Source: Euglena gracilis (taxonomy: Eukaryota > Euglenida > Euglenophyceae > Euglenales). From it: a stretch of DNA of 64,000 nt. The stretch lies in NCBI GenBank assembly GCA_039621445.1, contig CP154954.1, positions 67,676,714 through 67,740,713 of the forward strand, written 5' to 3'. Each line of letters begins with the position of its first letter. Position 1 is the first letter of the stretch. This document shows, one piece after another, positions 47,332-59,540 of the stretch. The notes beneath the pieces were generated by a model. The model was not told the DNA's origin. It saw only the letters and a list, made by a program, of their open reading frames with translations, and did not search any database. A program made the position numbers and the translations under genes.

Positions 47332-49289
47332 CATCAGGCACCGCAGCCTGCACAGTCTCCTGAAAGCTGTGGTCCCCGTAAAACCGCATGCCGACGACGG
47401 AGAAGAAGGTGGTGCGGCGGGGGCAGGGCTGCACGGGAAGGCACATGGGTGGGGGAAGGGTCGCTCCCTCCCCACCCATTATGGTAGTTTGTCAGAAAAA
47501 TCAAATAAAACCTAATTAAAAGAAAATTCAAATTTTAATTAATTCATTAAAAGAAAATTAAATATTAATTAATTAATTGAAAGTTAAATTGATTAATAGA
47601 TTCAAAAATTGATTAATTAATTAAAAAGTTTTAAAAAATAAATTAGAAAAAATCATTATTATTAAATTGGAGTAAAAGGATAGAAAAAAATGAATTCCTT
47701 CGGCGCCTTTGGCATGGAAGGAATCTTTTGATCTAAAAAATTGGCGCCCAGAAAAACGGGACAGAGTTGTCAGACCCCCTCCCACCGCCCCTCCGGCTTC
47801 CGGGATTCCTGCTCAGCCCTGGGTGGGGGGTGAACGGCCGGCGCGTCCCCTTGTCGTCGATGACTGCAAGACTGCCCTCGAAGGGCTGCTTCCACTGCTT
47901 GACCCGCCATGACGCTTCCAGTTCTGCCTGGTCCGGCTCAGGCAGTCGCTCTCGTGGGTTGGCCCAACAGTCTTAGGCGGCGCGAAATTGTAATAAATTT
48001 TTGGGCAATTCGCGCCGCCTGCGTCAATTACCCGTTCGCATGCATTACCACCACTGCCCACTGGGGAGAGCAATGCAGGTTCGGAACTCCGGTCCAGGTT
48101 GGGGCTCAAGGATTCTGCTGCATCTCGCAATTTGTCTCCCGGGGACCCAACTGATTTACAAAGCACCTGATTTTTTCTTTGAGAGGGGAAAACGTGGCTA
48201 TGCCACCTTTCCTGTTTTTGGGAGAGCAAGGACAGTGCCAGCTGAGGTGTGGCAACGTTAACAACAAAAAAGCACCGGGGTTCTCTGGTTCACTCACACA
48301 CCCATTTCACTGAAAGCCCGATTCTGAGAAGCGAGTGAGTGCGCGAAATGTGTGTGGAGAGATCAGCGGGTGCTTCCATCCGCACACAAAAGCGCCATCC
48401 GTGCAGGAATGCACTGCGTGACCAGATGGAGGCGAGCAACCCCTGCTTGCGGGATGCAAAATACTCGCGGCTGCGCACCTCCAGGCCGCTCGGGAAAGTC
48501 GTCACCCACATCCACTGGCCGGCGGGAGGGGGGATGGCCAGAGGCGGCCGGCGGGTAGGGGAGGCAGGATCGCGGGCACGGCTGATATCATGGAAGGGCA
48601 CGATGAGGACGCCGGCTTCTGCCAACGGGTGACACAATAGGCACGTTTCGTGTGTTGGGGCACATCAATTCGGGGACTGTAAGCATTTCTCTTCAAAGCA
48701 TTTTCCCGCCAGAACGCAGCAAACGTCTTCAAAGAACGTGCATCCATCCTTCAAAATTGCAGCGTGTTTTTTTTGAAAAAACCTTCGCCTTGTGCGAGGG
48801 GGGGCAGCTTAAAAGCTTTGTATTTATTAGGATACAAATCCTGCCTTGCACATTGCTTCCCCCTCCTTTCCCTGCTTTTTGCAGAGAAGCGTTCGTAGGG
48901 AAAGCATTGCTGTTGAGAATATGAAATACGCAAACCCACCCCTTTCCAAGTCACAGCAAAGTTTCAAAGGTTCAAGCATCGTGAATGCCTGTAGGACCAA
49001 GCAGCACGTTTTCTCCCCAGTGCTTTGGTGGCCAGTGGGAGCCAAGGTCATATGGGTGTTGCGCGCCGCCTGCAACAGGCGACAGAGGAGACCCAGCCCT
49101 GCGTTGTTGGCCGTTGCGCCGCGCTATCCCCCGGCGCCGGCTTGGCCTCCTTCGGCGTCACCGGCGCGGCGGGCGGTGCGGGGGGAGGCGGCACCGCCGT
49201 CGCCGCCGGCTTCGCCGGTGGCGGGGCCCGCGGCTTAGCGGCCGGCGGTTTGGGGGTCGGCCGGGGCGGCGGGGAGAAGCCGCGCCGCT
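47332..49289 (-). CDS. Unrecognised protein, four candidate exons
   Basis: Minus-strand patches with strong G/C-ending codon bias. Exon 49289 to about 49064 encodes a Pro-Ala-Lys linker (PPRPTPKPPAAKPRAPPPAK). Exon 48618-48388, after a CCGTTGGCAG acceptor, contains AGVLIVPFHDISRARDP, GQWMWVTTFPSGLEVRSREY and RKQGLLASIWSRSAFLHGWR. Exon 47914-47818 joins it in phase and contains RVKQWKQPFEGSLAVIDD and KGTRRPFTPHPG, ending at a possible GC donor. Exon 47428-47332, after TTCCCGTGCAG, contains RRTTFFSVVGMRFYGDHSFQ. The junction between the last two is not in phase with the sites I can see. FFSVVGMRFYG faintly resembles the first strand of HIRAN domains, but nothing else supports that. The protein might be a convergent neighbour of the receiver gene; function is unknown. 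Confidence 0.5.
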
Positions 49290-52200
49290 GAAGCGCACGC
49301 ATGCCGCTTGCTGCGGATGGCCGGGAGGGGGTTCGTTGGGCCAGGAATGGAGGCTGTCTGAGCCGGCTGGAAATGGCAGGGTTCTGTCATCTGGCATTTC
49401 CGCCTAAAGGAAAGCTTTTTCGCGCAGGCTCATTTTCCCCCCAAGGGTCCTACGGGTAGATGGTTGCATTTTCCGAAGCTTTTGATTGCAAAGTTTTTTG
49501 GGTGTTAGTTTTTAACCAGACAATGCGCATATTTGCCCCCACTTCTGTTTTCTACTCTTTGACGACCATTCTCCATCGTAGAAGTGCAGCCCTCGCGAAA
49601 TCATGGTTTTTTTGCTTTAACTCGGACCTCCCCCCCAGCGAGGGGGGTTGTGTGGGTGTTGAATCCCCCGCCCGGGGGGGGCAGGCGGCTATGGGTGTCG
49701 GCCGTTGGGGTTTTATGAAAATTACCAATATTACCCAAAAAAAAGTCCCTCCACAAAAAAGTATTATATTTTTTTAATATAATTATTATATTTTTTTTTT
49801 AAATATTACATATGTAACATTTCAAAAAAAAAATCTGTCAAAAAAGCAATTGCAAAAAAAAATCGTAAAAAATTGTCCAATGCAAAATAACACCTGTGCA
49901 CATCACTTTAACAGAGGTTTTTTAGGACTCAGGGAGATGGCACCCAACCACCCCTGGGATGGAGTGGGGTGGGGGCTCGGCGGGGACGCACTTGTGGGGG
50001 TCAATTTGGGTCCCCACAACTTTCGAAAAATGGGGGACCCACTCGGCCCAACCATCACCTCAGGACCTCAGGGAATTGGAGTCCGGAGTCCACCCACCCA
50101 CCACTCCCCCCCTGCTTTTCATCTGCTTTTCGAAAATGCGAAATACCGCGTTGAGCTTCTGGTGGAGTGCACCCTGACCAAACTGCATATGACTGAACAT
50201 TTCAATGATGTTGATGCGATGTATCGCAAAAGCAAAAAAGAGGGGCAAAGTTTGTTTCAAAGCTCCTCTGGCAAGGGGATGGACAGTGGCTGGTGGTTCC
50301 GACCTCTGGCGGGTCCTTTCGCCGCACACCATGCCAGAGGAACAACAGAAAAGCACGGCCGCAAAGAGCACAATTTCTGCATCATCGCTGCAGGAGAAAG
50401 CGTGGAATTTGAAGCTGGAGATGAAACCATACCATATGGTGACCATTGCTGACCGACCCCCTGTTGGAGGGTTACTTTTCACTTTCAAGAACAAGTCATC
50501 TCTTTCAAAACCAGTCAGCCACTTCCTAACCGTTCAATTAGTGGTGCCAGGTGTGTCAAGCTTTTGTGCATGTGTTTTAATGCAGACTTGGGCCTTCAGA
50601 AAGCAAATACGGAGCTTGACTTTCATCAAAACTAATTTTTCTGAAAGAAGAGGCCTTGCAACGTTTCAAAGAGGGCTCAAAATGATAAAAATTTGAAGCA
50701 ACATATCTGATGCAATGTGTTCTGAGCACGCAAAATTGTTTCATATGCTTCGGACCCACCCCACAAAGGGGGTACCTCATCACAATGGTATTGCATAATC
50801 ATGACCCATATGCAGGGGGGGGGGTTGAGATCAAAGGCCTTTTGAAGATTTGCAGAAAATAAATGAAAATTGAAATTGGGAATGTGTGCATTTTGTATAT
50901 TTGCAAGGGACTTGGAAAAAATCACCTACTCAAGAGCTTTTGTTTACATTGGCAACACTGGCGGATGTTTTGAGCTTCACATTTTTTCCAAAAAAAAAAG
51001 TGCAAAAGATGAATTTTTGTAATTCTGGGAACCTGCTGATTGCAAAAATGTGGAATTTGTTGGCCCAAAAAAAACTGACAAAGTTTTGGTTTCAGGAAAA
51101 ATCTTGTCCAAATGGAAACATTTTTCTAAAGAAAATCAAAAAAACAAACAAAAAAAAAAATTTCTAAAAATACAAAAAAAAAAAAAAAAAAAAAAAACCA
51201 TTCTGACAAAAAATAAAAAAAAAAAAAAAGAATGTTGACAAAACACAGAAAAAAAAAAAAACCACAAAAACCCACAAATCACAGAAAATCAATTCAAAGC
51301 AAAACATTTTATAAATACCTCCCTCTCCCCAAAAAAAACAAAAATTTTGCAAATCTAGTCTCCCAAAAAAAAAAAGATTTCTTTCTTTTTCAAAAATCCA
51401 ACCTAAAAAATATTCTATCATTTTCAAAAGATTCTTTCCATCAAAAAATTTTCTCCAAAACCCCAACCAGAAAAACTGCTTCTTCTAACCTTCTTTCTTT
51501 CCAACATTATTTTTTACCTGAATTGAAGACACAAATGGCACAAAAACTGCCAAAGTTGGTGAATTGTGCCAAATATTTGCCAAAATTGGGAGAAAATGGA
51601 TAATTGATGCAAAAAAGCAGTTGTGTCCCCCCATCCTGCCTTGAGAACCATTTCTGGAATGGTCGGGACTTGTTGCAATTTTCAAACTTCATGCGGAAAA
51701 ATGCGAGAAATGAAAAAGAATGTTGACAAAACGGCAGAAAAATTATGGAAATTGCGGAAAAACTGCAGAAAATCGCGGAAATTGCGGGAAATTGTGAAAG
51801 CTGCGAGAAAATGTGCTGCGAATGTGAATTACCTTTCGACTCTATGAGACTATAGGATCCAAAACATTTTTGGGCAAATTTAGATTTCCAGTCTGAGAAA
51901 AACAACAAAAGAATCTTAAAAAATAACTGTTTTTGTTTTGAAAATTCCAACCAGAATAAACAATGTATGATGGTGTGCAAGCGATTATTTTTTGACATCA
52001 ACGTCCCAAAAATCAGGTCATATTTTGTGGAGAAGAATGAGCGAGTTTCAATGCACAATTCAATTCCAGCCTAAACTGCTTCAGGGCGTATTGCTTCTTG
52101 CATTGCTTTTGCTTGGGTATGCTCTTCTTTTCCTGATTGGACAAAACGCCAAGAAAACACCAGGAATGGAATGTCCACTCCCTGAAGTAACTTTGCAATG

Positions 52201-54062
52201 TTGCAGAGTAAATTGGTTGTAAATTACCAATAGCCCAGAACTATTGAATACACCCTGTGCTCCAAACTTAATGTTTAAATGCTTCTATTCACAGACAACA
52301 AGCTTTTCAAGAAACAAAACATCACCTGTCAGGTGGTTGCGAGCAAAGCATTGGAATGGGTCATTTTTTTTCGGCATCCCCAACGGTATTTGCGTGGACA
52401 GAGTTTAGCTAACCCAAAGCCAATTGGGGTATCATTGGGGGGTTCGATGTTAAGGCAGGTTGGAGGCCGGACCTCCCTCCAGTCAAGTGGGGGGACATAC
52501 CGCAGGCCACACTGCACAGAAACCGGACATGACACAAGTGCAGGGGGGGGGGGCGTACCGCCAGACCGTAAAAGGTCCCCGCCAAGGATTCACTGGTCAG
52601 CGGGCGAGGAGGAAGAGGAGGGGGAGGAACAGGGTCAGGGCAGATCAGCCCCAAATGAACCCGAGGGAAAAAGAACTTTTTCGGCACAGCTCAGCCCCAT
52701 GTTGGTGGTCGTGGGCAAGGGTAAAAAAATTGATGCAAAAGGTTCGTTTTGGGGAGTGGGAGTATTCAGCCTGGTGTGAAAGTGCACATTGGTGGGTCTC
52801 AGGGGTGAGGATGTCCCCATCCATCGGAGCTTGGGATTTCCCATTCCTATTGAGCATTTGGGGGTTGCAAGTAATAAAGGGGTAAACACTGAAATTTGAA
52901 ATTTGATTTCACTCAACCTGCAAACTCACTTCAGGAATGAGCTGTGTAGCATTGCCCTCTTCGGGAGAATTAATGGGATTCATGGCAAAAAAAACTGGTG
53001 GACACCATTCTGAAGCACTTCTGTCACCTCACAAAAACCCATGAGCTGGACATGCGGGCGGGCACCAAAGATCGACCCACCCCGCCCCGCCCCGATCTGG
53101 AAGAGGCTTAGAGACAGACACAAAAGGTACAGGGATGAAGGGGATGGTTGGCACCAAGGTGCAACAGGTGCATTTGGGATGTGTCTTGCAAGCCTTTCAA
53201 GCAGGGCAACCGCTAATGAACCCCAAACAAATTCCATACAGCTTCCGTCCCCAAACACAGCGAAATGCTTTTCATATTTGTAGAAAAGGAAATACATAAA
53301 GATCCTGAGGAAAAAAGGTTCAAGTATGAAAGGAGGTGAAGGTGTGCAGGAACGGCATAAACGTTCTCAATAAGAGCCACTTTTCCACCTGAACAAGCGT
53401 CAAACACAAAAGGCCGGGGATTCCGAAAAAGTGTTACACTTGACGAAAAGCACCGGGGCGCCGTCGCACTCACTGCCTCGGATCGGTCGTCCCTGCAACG
53501 CACCTCAGCCCTCCGCAGCTTTGACTGCTCACCGGAGGGAGGGCTCCTGGGCAGGAGTCCTGGGCAAGGATGCTGCAGACAGAGGTCTCGGCCGCAGGCA
53601 AATTCCTCCCCTCAGGAGGACGTGATGGGAAACGGCCCTTCGTGCCTGCTGATGCTCTTCCCTCCCCAATGAGTCGGCGCATCTCCAGAGGTCGCAGATT
53701 TGGACTGCTGGAAAATGCGCACTTATATTGGCACATTTTTGCTGGAAAAGTTTCAGAGTTGCCAAATTGGCACCAGTGAGGAGCAAGGAGGAAAAAATAA
53801 GAATAATGATGCCGGGTTGGACCCAGCTGGACCTGAAAACAGGCAACAACAAGCTGCAATGCAGCTGGGTCGGAATTTCCATCAAAATTCGAGATGCCCC
53901 CCCCCAACCCTCAAAACACACCATTTTTTGGTCATTTCGGACCCATTTCAAAAAAAAATTTAACTTTCTTAGATGCACAACTCGCACTTGAAGAATTTTT
54001 CTTTGTGGATGCGTGCAAATGCGCAAATTGACCATCCTTACGAAAGTTCTGAACATCATCGA
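49290..54062. other. Gene-poor region, AT-rich and A-rich
   Basis: No exon with host-like codon bias can be bounded. 51120-51500 is an A-rich tract with many poly-A runs. 47510-47690 and 49745-49865 are AT-rich. A minus frame near 50330-50400 (after TTTCTCCTGCAG) and one near 53525-53700 (CDLWRCADSLGREEHQQARR, ending at CTCCG|GTGAGC) look weakly exon-like but have only about 60-65% G/C-ending codons. Confidence 0.4.
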
Positions 54063-54070
54063 CACCCGCA

Positions 54071-54376
54071 CAGGCTGTTTTTTTACCAACCCCGGGGGGG
54101 AGGGGGGGTCCGGAGTGCCTGTGAGTGCCTGCCCAGGCAGGCACTACTCCCCCCCCCCCGGGGGGTCGGATTTCGGCCTGTGCCCTGGCACATTCCTTTG
54201 AAAATAGGCCATTTTTGGCTCCCCGGCGCCTTTGGCGCCGGGGTTGTGCTAGGGCACTTTTGGCCGTGTGCCCTACCCCCCCCCCGGGGGGTCGGATTTG
54301 GAGGGCCTTGGGGTGCCTGCCCAGGCAGGCACCCCCCCCCCGGGGTGGGGTCGGCACCCGACTAAAATACAGCCTG
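54071..54376. mobile_element. hAT-like MITE, exact 8-bp duplication CACCCGCA
   Basis: The ends are CAGGCTGTTTTTTTACC and the inverted GACTAAAATACAGCCTG, flanked by CACCCGCA at 54063-54070 and 54377-54384. The 306-bp interior has GTGCCTGCCCAGGCAGGCAC palindromes, C/G runs and the GGCGCCTTTGGCGCC hairpin near 54225-54239. Confidence 0.9.
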
Positions 54377-54413
54377 CACCCGCACCTGGTAAAACAAAAA
54401 TATGTTGGTTGCA

Positions 54414-55400
54414 CACCTCGTGATACACGTTGTTTATTTGTGACTATTCATGATTATTCGTGATTATTTGTGGTTGTTCGTGATTATTTGTGCTTCAAAA
54501 AAGCGTCTGGTTTTTTCGACAATGAGATATTGTGTAGTACTTTGTGCAGGATTTTGTGAAGATTTTCCAGATTTTGCAGAATTCGGCAAAAAAATATCAA
54601 TTTGGGAATGATGGCAATCGATGGTCCAGGTACCTTCGTCAAACTCAATTTTTTGGCATTGTTCGCCATTTGGGTCTCTTTTGGCTTTATTGCTTACAAC
54701 TTTGGGCAGCTTCCGTCCATTTTTGTCCATTTTGGCCAATTGTCTACAATGATCTACCATTTCTGGACCATTATTGGCCATTTCAGCTGTTTTTGGGGTC
54801 AATTTTGGAAAACAGATGCATTTTCCATTGTGCTTCTGCAATCCTCCTAGGTCCCCCATAAATGCAATGTCCTCGCGGCCCACCCTGTTGCAGACTCTTC
54901 ATCGTAGTTCGTTCACTCATCGTGACCCATTGCCAACACTTTATCATCCTCCTCTGGGACAATGCAATATTGTGCAGACCAGGTTGTCCAACACCAGCCA
55001 CCTGTTCTCCGATTCTACAGACTTTTTCATTAGGAATACAACGGGGAAGAGATGGGACGGTGACTCTGACAATGATGATGAACAGCGTACAGGCAGAGAG
55101 GAGAGAGGAGAGAGCAGGACAGAAAGCGGCGGGAGAGTTGTTATCACCTCTTGTCCGTGTCTGTTTTCCCCTTTGAGGGAACTTAATCCTTGATAGCAAA
55201 ACCATTCTCTTGCGAACACGTTCAAAAAATGAAAAAAATACCATTCATCATCATTTGTGGTTGTTTGTGGTGATTCGTGATTCTTTGTGAGTATTCGTGA
55301 TTATTAGTGGTTTTGAAAAATCCCCAAATTCGTGTTGGTTCGTGATTATTCGAGACATTTTGTGATTCTTTGTGATCCCTTGTGGCACGAATTTGCGGGA
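54414..55400. repeat. Spacer flanked by CGTGATTATTTGTGG-type repeats
   Basis: Diverged short repeats of GTGATTATTCGTGATTATTTG type lie at 54418-54495 and again, same orientation, at about 55245-55385. They bracket about 750 bp of unrecognised text, with weak open frames on both strands but no codon bias. Confidence 0.5.
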
Positions 55401-55402
55401 AT

Positions 55403-55979
55403 TAGGCTGTTTTTTACCAACCCCGGGGGGGTTCCGAGTGCCTTGGGGTGCCTGCCCAGGCAGGCACTACCCCCCCCCTCGGGGGGTCGGATTTCGGCCT
55501 GTGCCCAGGCACATTCCTTTGAACATAGGTCATTTTTGGCTTCTTCCGCACGCTTCCTTTTAAGACCCCCAGGGGGGGGAGGGGGTGGCCCCCCCCCCCA
55601 CCCAGGGTGGCGGGGGACCCCCCCCCCCCGGGGGGACCCTCCCCCCAAAATCGGGCCCGTTAAAGGCGATTTCCAAAAAATTTCGGCGCTTCGCGCCGAA
55701 AAGGTATACCCAGCGCCTCCGGCGCAGGACCCCCCCCCAGGGGGGGGGTCCGGCCCGGACCCACCCACCCACCCCCCCTCCCCCTGGGGGGGGGGGGGTC
55801 TGCTGACTTAAAAAGAAGCCTGTCCGTCCGTCAGTCAGGGTCTGTGCTAGGACACTTTTGGCCGTGTGCCCTACCCCACCCCGGGGGGGGGGGGCGGATC
55901 GGGAGGGCTTTGGAGTGCATGCCCACGCAGGGACCCCCCCGGGGTGGGGTCGGCACCCGACTAAAGAAAAAACAGCCTG
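55403..55979. mobile_element. hAT-like MITE, 8-bp duplication GCGGGAAT/GCGAGAAT
   Basis: The ends are TAGGCTGTTTTTTACCAACC and the inverted AAAGAAAAAACAGCCTG. The flanks at 55395-55402 and 55980-55987 match at 7 of 8 positions. The 577-bp element is of the same family as 54071-54376, with an extra GGACCC/CGGCGCTTCGCGCC core that may be a nested insertion. Confidence 0.83.
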
Positions 55980-56341
55980 GCGAGAATCCCTCCTTATCCT
56001 ACCCCCCCTCCCCCGGGCGCTTGGCCTTGGGGGGGGGGGGCAAGTTTGCATGTTGAGAACTTTGGAGGTCCATGCACCATACAGGCCAAACAACCTGAAA
56101 GGGGGGAGCAAGATCGCAAGTTAAGGGCGAAGCCCAACTTTAGGGTGGCCAAGTTTGCATGAAGAAAGAGAGGGGCCAAGCCCCTTGGGGGGGAGGGAAG
56201 AGTTGTGTGATACAACCAGAGTGGCAGATACATGTTCCTGTCAAACAGGAAGCACACTGGCTGCCTATGGGTATTGGTGTGCACATGCTTCCTGTGATTT
56301 GCTGGGTGTGCATCCAGTTTTGACACCGAGTGATTTACCAC

Positions 56342-56630
56342 CAGGCTTGTGCTTATCGACCGGGGGGGGGTGGGTTTTGGGTGCCTGCCCCCCGGAGGCA
56401 CGCCCTCCTGGGGGGGGGGGGGGGTCCGGGGGACCCAGAAAATTTTCATTGAAAATGGCCATTTCCAGGCCCCCAGCGCCTTTGGCGCCAGGGTTGGAGG
56501 GGGGTGCCTGCTATGGGCAGGCACCTCCAAAAGCCCCACCCCCCTGGGGGGGTCGGATGGGGTGCTATAGGGTGCCTGCCCCTAGCACCCCCCCCCCCGT
56601 GGGGTAGGCACCCAACTCATCACAATCCTG
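56342..56630. mobile_element. hAT-like MITE, 8-bp duplication TTTACCAC/TTTCCCAC
   Basis: The ends are CAGGCTTGTGCTTATCGACC and the inverted CTCATCACAATCCTG. The flanking octamers (56334-56341 and 56631-56638) match at 7 of 8 positions. The 289-bp interior closely resembles that of 9576-9867, including GGCGCCTTTGGCGCC (hairpin near 56473-56488). Confidence 0.82.
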
Positions 56631-56638
56631 TTTCCCAC

Positions 56639-58084
56639 CATTTGGACGATGTTCTGTTTTGTGCAGTTAACCTAGGCAACAATCGTGGCACGAAAAAAAA
56701 AACTTTCTGGGCCATTGCCATTTTCGATGGACCGAAATGTGCGTAGATCGATGAAACGTTCATGTGACACAAATTTATGAAGTGAGGGTCGATTTGTGCA
56801 TTTGCACAAACGGACCACGTGTGCATTTATTTATGCATTTGCGTGGGTTGTTGGTGTGTGCAAATGCGCACACCGACCACTTGCACGGGTGCACAAACGG
56901 CCGAAGCGCGCAAATGATGCACACAAATGCAAATATCATACGCGCCCAACCTGCAACCCCCGACCAGGGGTGGTTGTACAACTGGGTGCCAAAAACAACC
57001 CAATTTTCAAAGCCACCTACAATCATACGCACCCCCTTACCTGCAACCCCCGACCTGGGGTGGTCGTTGTTTAGGGGTGGTCGGCGGGCAAAGGGGGGGA
57101 CAAACACACATGTGGTCGCAGTGTGCATTTGTGCAAACCAACCACGCCTGATTCAGTTGAAGTTTGGGAACTATACCCCACCTTCTTTTATTTACCACAT
57201 GAAACGTAGAACCTGTCTTTTTGGTCTAGCTGGTCAAATTGGTGAAATTTTTTGAATGGAAGCGGTTTGCAAGGTGCGACACAGAACGTTGGCTTGTAAA
57301 TATACCTTTGTTTTTACCTCTGCTTGTGGAAGACTCTTCGTCCTAAACAGTTCATGTGCGCACTTGCTCATACCGACCATTGTGGATGAAGAAGTGTTGC
57401 AACTATTGCATATGGTGAAGATGTTCTGGTTGTAGGTAAAGCATAGTGTGACCAGGCTTTTTACATAAGGGTTTGCAGAGCCCCCCAGGGGGGGGGGGCT
57501 CGACTCCAGCTTGTACAAATTTGGCAAGTGGAAATCCTAGTGCAGAGGTCCGCTCGCAGGCGGAATTCTGGCAACAACAAAAGACCAAAAAAAAGCACCT
57601 GGGTGCCCTCGTGACTCGATCGAGAAATGGCCGTAATTCATGTGACCTTCCATTTCAGGTTCCAACTGCGGGAAGCGGGGAAAAAAAAATGCGGAAAACT
57701 TGCGGAAAAATTGCGAAAACTACAGGAAAAGAAATGTGGAAATTGCGGGAAAAATTGCAGTTATCAATTCCCCCCCCCCCGACGGTGAAGCCTCTGGCTC
57801 CTGCAAGGTGCCCACTCAGCCACCTGCCCCCCCCCCCCGTGGGGAGGAGGTTTGGGGGGGCCACCCACCCTGTGCCCTCCTCCTCCTGGGGATCCAACCT
57901 TCAAAAATCCCTGGCCAGGTTTCCTCTGCCTTCTGAAATCCTCGCACACCTCCAAACCATCAACGGTTGGCTCCAAATTAAACGTGGGAGGAAGCCGCCT
58001 GGGCTGGGCGGCAGCAGCTGGGCTCATGAGAGACGAACACGAAGCGGAGAGGTGGCCTTGCCAAAGCCCTGCACTGTGGGGAAT
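56639..58084. other. Unannotated spacer with GCGCACACCGACCAC-type repeats
   Basis: 56780-57140 holds short diverged repeats of GCAAATGCGCACACCGACCA type and three copies of CTGCAACCCCCGACC-type units. C/G-run palindromes lie near 57480-57510 and 57770-57900. No exon is supported. Confidence 0.4.
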
Positions 58085-59534
58085 CAGGCTGTTTTTTACC
58101 AACCCCGGGGGGGTGGGGTCCGGAGTGCCTTGGGGTGCCTGCCCAGGCAGGCACTCCCCCCCCCCCCCCCCGGGGGGTCGGATTTCGGCCTGTGCCCAGG
58201 CACATTCCTTTGAAAATAGGCCATTTTTGGCTCCGTCCGTCAGTCAGGGTCTGACTGACGGACGGACAGTCAGACCCGTGTCTGACTGTCCGACTGACAG
58301 TCAGACTGTCAGTCTGACTGTGCCAGGGCACTTTTGGCCGTGTGCCCTACCCCACCCCTGGGGGGCGGGTCGGATCGGGAGTGCCTTGGAGTGCCTGCCC
58401 AGGCAGGGCGCAAGGCTGGGGGGGGGGGGTAGTGGGTAGTCGGCCGACTAGTCGGCCGACTACCCAATTGGTCCGCCGACTAGGCCTGGTCGGTAGCTAG
58501 TCGGCGAGACAGGGGGGGGGGGGGGGGAGTGGGTAGTCGGCCGACTAGTCGGCCGACTACCCACTCTAATGTGCTAACGGGTCCAAACCACCGACTTTTA
58601 AGCCCCCCCCATGAAGAAAATCCAATGCAAACTAGTCGGTGGCTAGTCGGCGGTCATAAAAATGGTCTGTGGCGGGCCCAAATCACCCGGAAATGGTCCG
58701 GATGGGTCCAAATAAGTGTCTTACGCCTAAATAAACACCCCCAGATGGAAATCTTTGGTCGGTGGGGGGTCGGTGGGCCCTTCATGGGGGTCCGGAGGGG
58801 TAAAAAACCAATGATGAAACAGGGAATACATGAAAATCCTTTAGAAATGCAAGCATTCTGCATCACGAGAGGCAGAAAACTCCCCCCTCCACCCCTATCC
58901 GAGCCTCAAATAGCAAAATCCCTTCTGTGTAGGCAACATACTCAGGGGCTAAGTCGTTTTTGTGGCTCACTTTGGCATAGGCGGGGGGGGGTGGGCTCCG
59001 CCCCCCCCCCCACGCACCCCCCCTCAAATAACAAAATCCCTTCTATGTTGGCAATAGACTTGGAGGGATAAGACCTTTTTTTGTGCAAATTTTGACTTAT
59101 ATTGAAAATCCAATGGGGAGAGGTGTTCTTTTGTCAAAAGTGGCCCAAAATGGACATTTTCCCCCAATTTTTTTGCATATTCACCCCCGATTGGAGGGTT
59201 CTGGAGCCATTTGGGAGGGTTTTGACTGGTGTTGAGGTGATTTAGACAAAAGTTGTTTCCCAGGGGGGGGGGCTTAAAAGTCGGCGGTTTTGACCCGTTA
59301 GTACATTAGAGTGGGTAGTCGGCTGACTAGTCGGCCAACTACCCAATTGGTCCGCCGACTAGTCGGCCGACCAATTAGTCGGCCGACTAGTCGGCCGACC
59401 AATTGGGTAGTCGGCCGACTAGTCGGCCGACTACCCACTACCCCCCCCCAGTCTACCGTTTGGCACTCTCAGGCATTCACTCCCCCCCCCCCGGGGGGGG
59501 GGGGGCACCCAAATAAAAAAAAAAAAAACAGCCT
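58085..59534. mobile_element. hAT-like MITE interrupted by a nested long-inverted-repeat element
   Basis: The left end CAGGCTGTTTTTTACCAACC matches the 54071 family. The right end ACAGCCTG is at 59527-59534. Flanking octamers do not match, so the two ends may be from different copies. Between them, 58427-59458 is a separate element. Confidence 0.5.
58427..59458. mobile_element. Element with long terminal inverted repeats (GTAGTCGGCCGACTA)
   Basis: Both ends carry GTGGGTAGTCGGCCGACTAG-type palindromes. Beyond them, inward, CACTCTAATGTGCTAACGGG and GGGGGCTTAAAAGTCGG have inverted partners, so each arm is at least about 150 bp. The unique centre (about 58610-59265) has no coding bias. Confidence 0.65.
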
Positions 59535-59540
59535 GGCGGG

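Noticed and set aside
47780-47912. Plus frame RPLVVDDCKTALEGLLPLL resembling a receiver N-terminus
   Set aside because: It stops at once after LLDPP, lies downstream of the receiver's own C-terminal exon, and the minus strand has higher codon bias; probably a chance match.
49850-50696. Overlapping plus and minus frames near 50 kb
   Set aside because: Neither has strong codon bias; a good acceptor-like TTTCTCCTGCAG exists on the minus strand, but no frame can be chosen.
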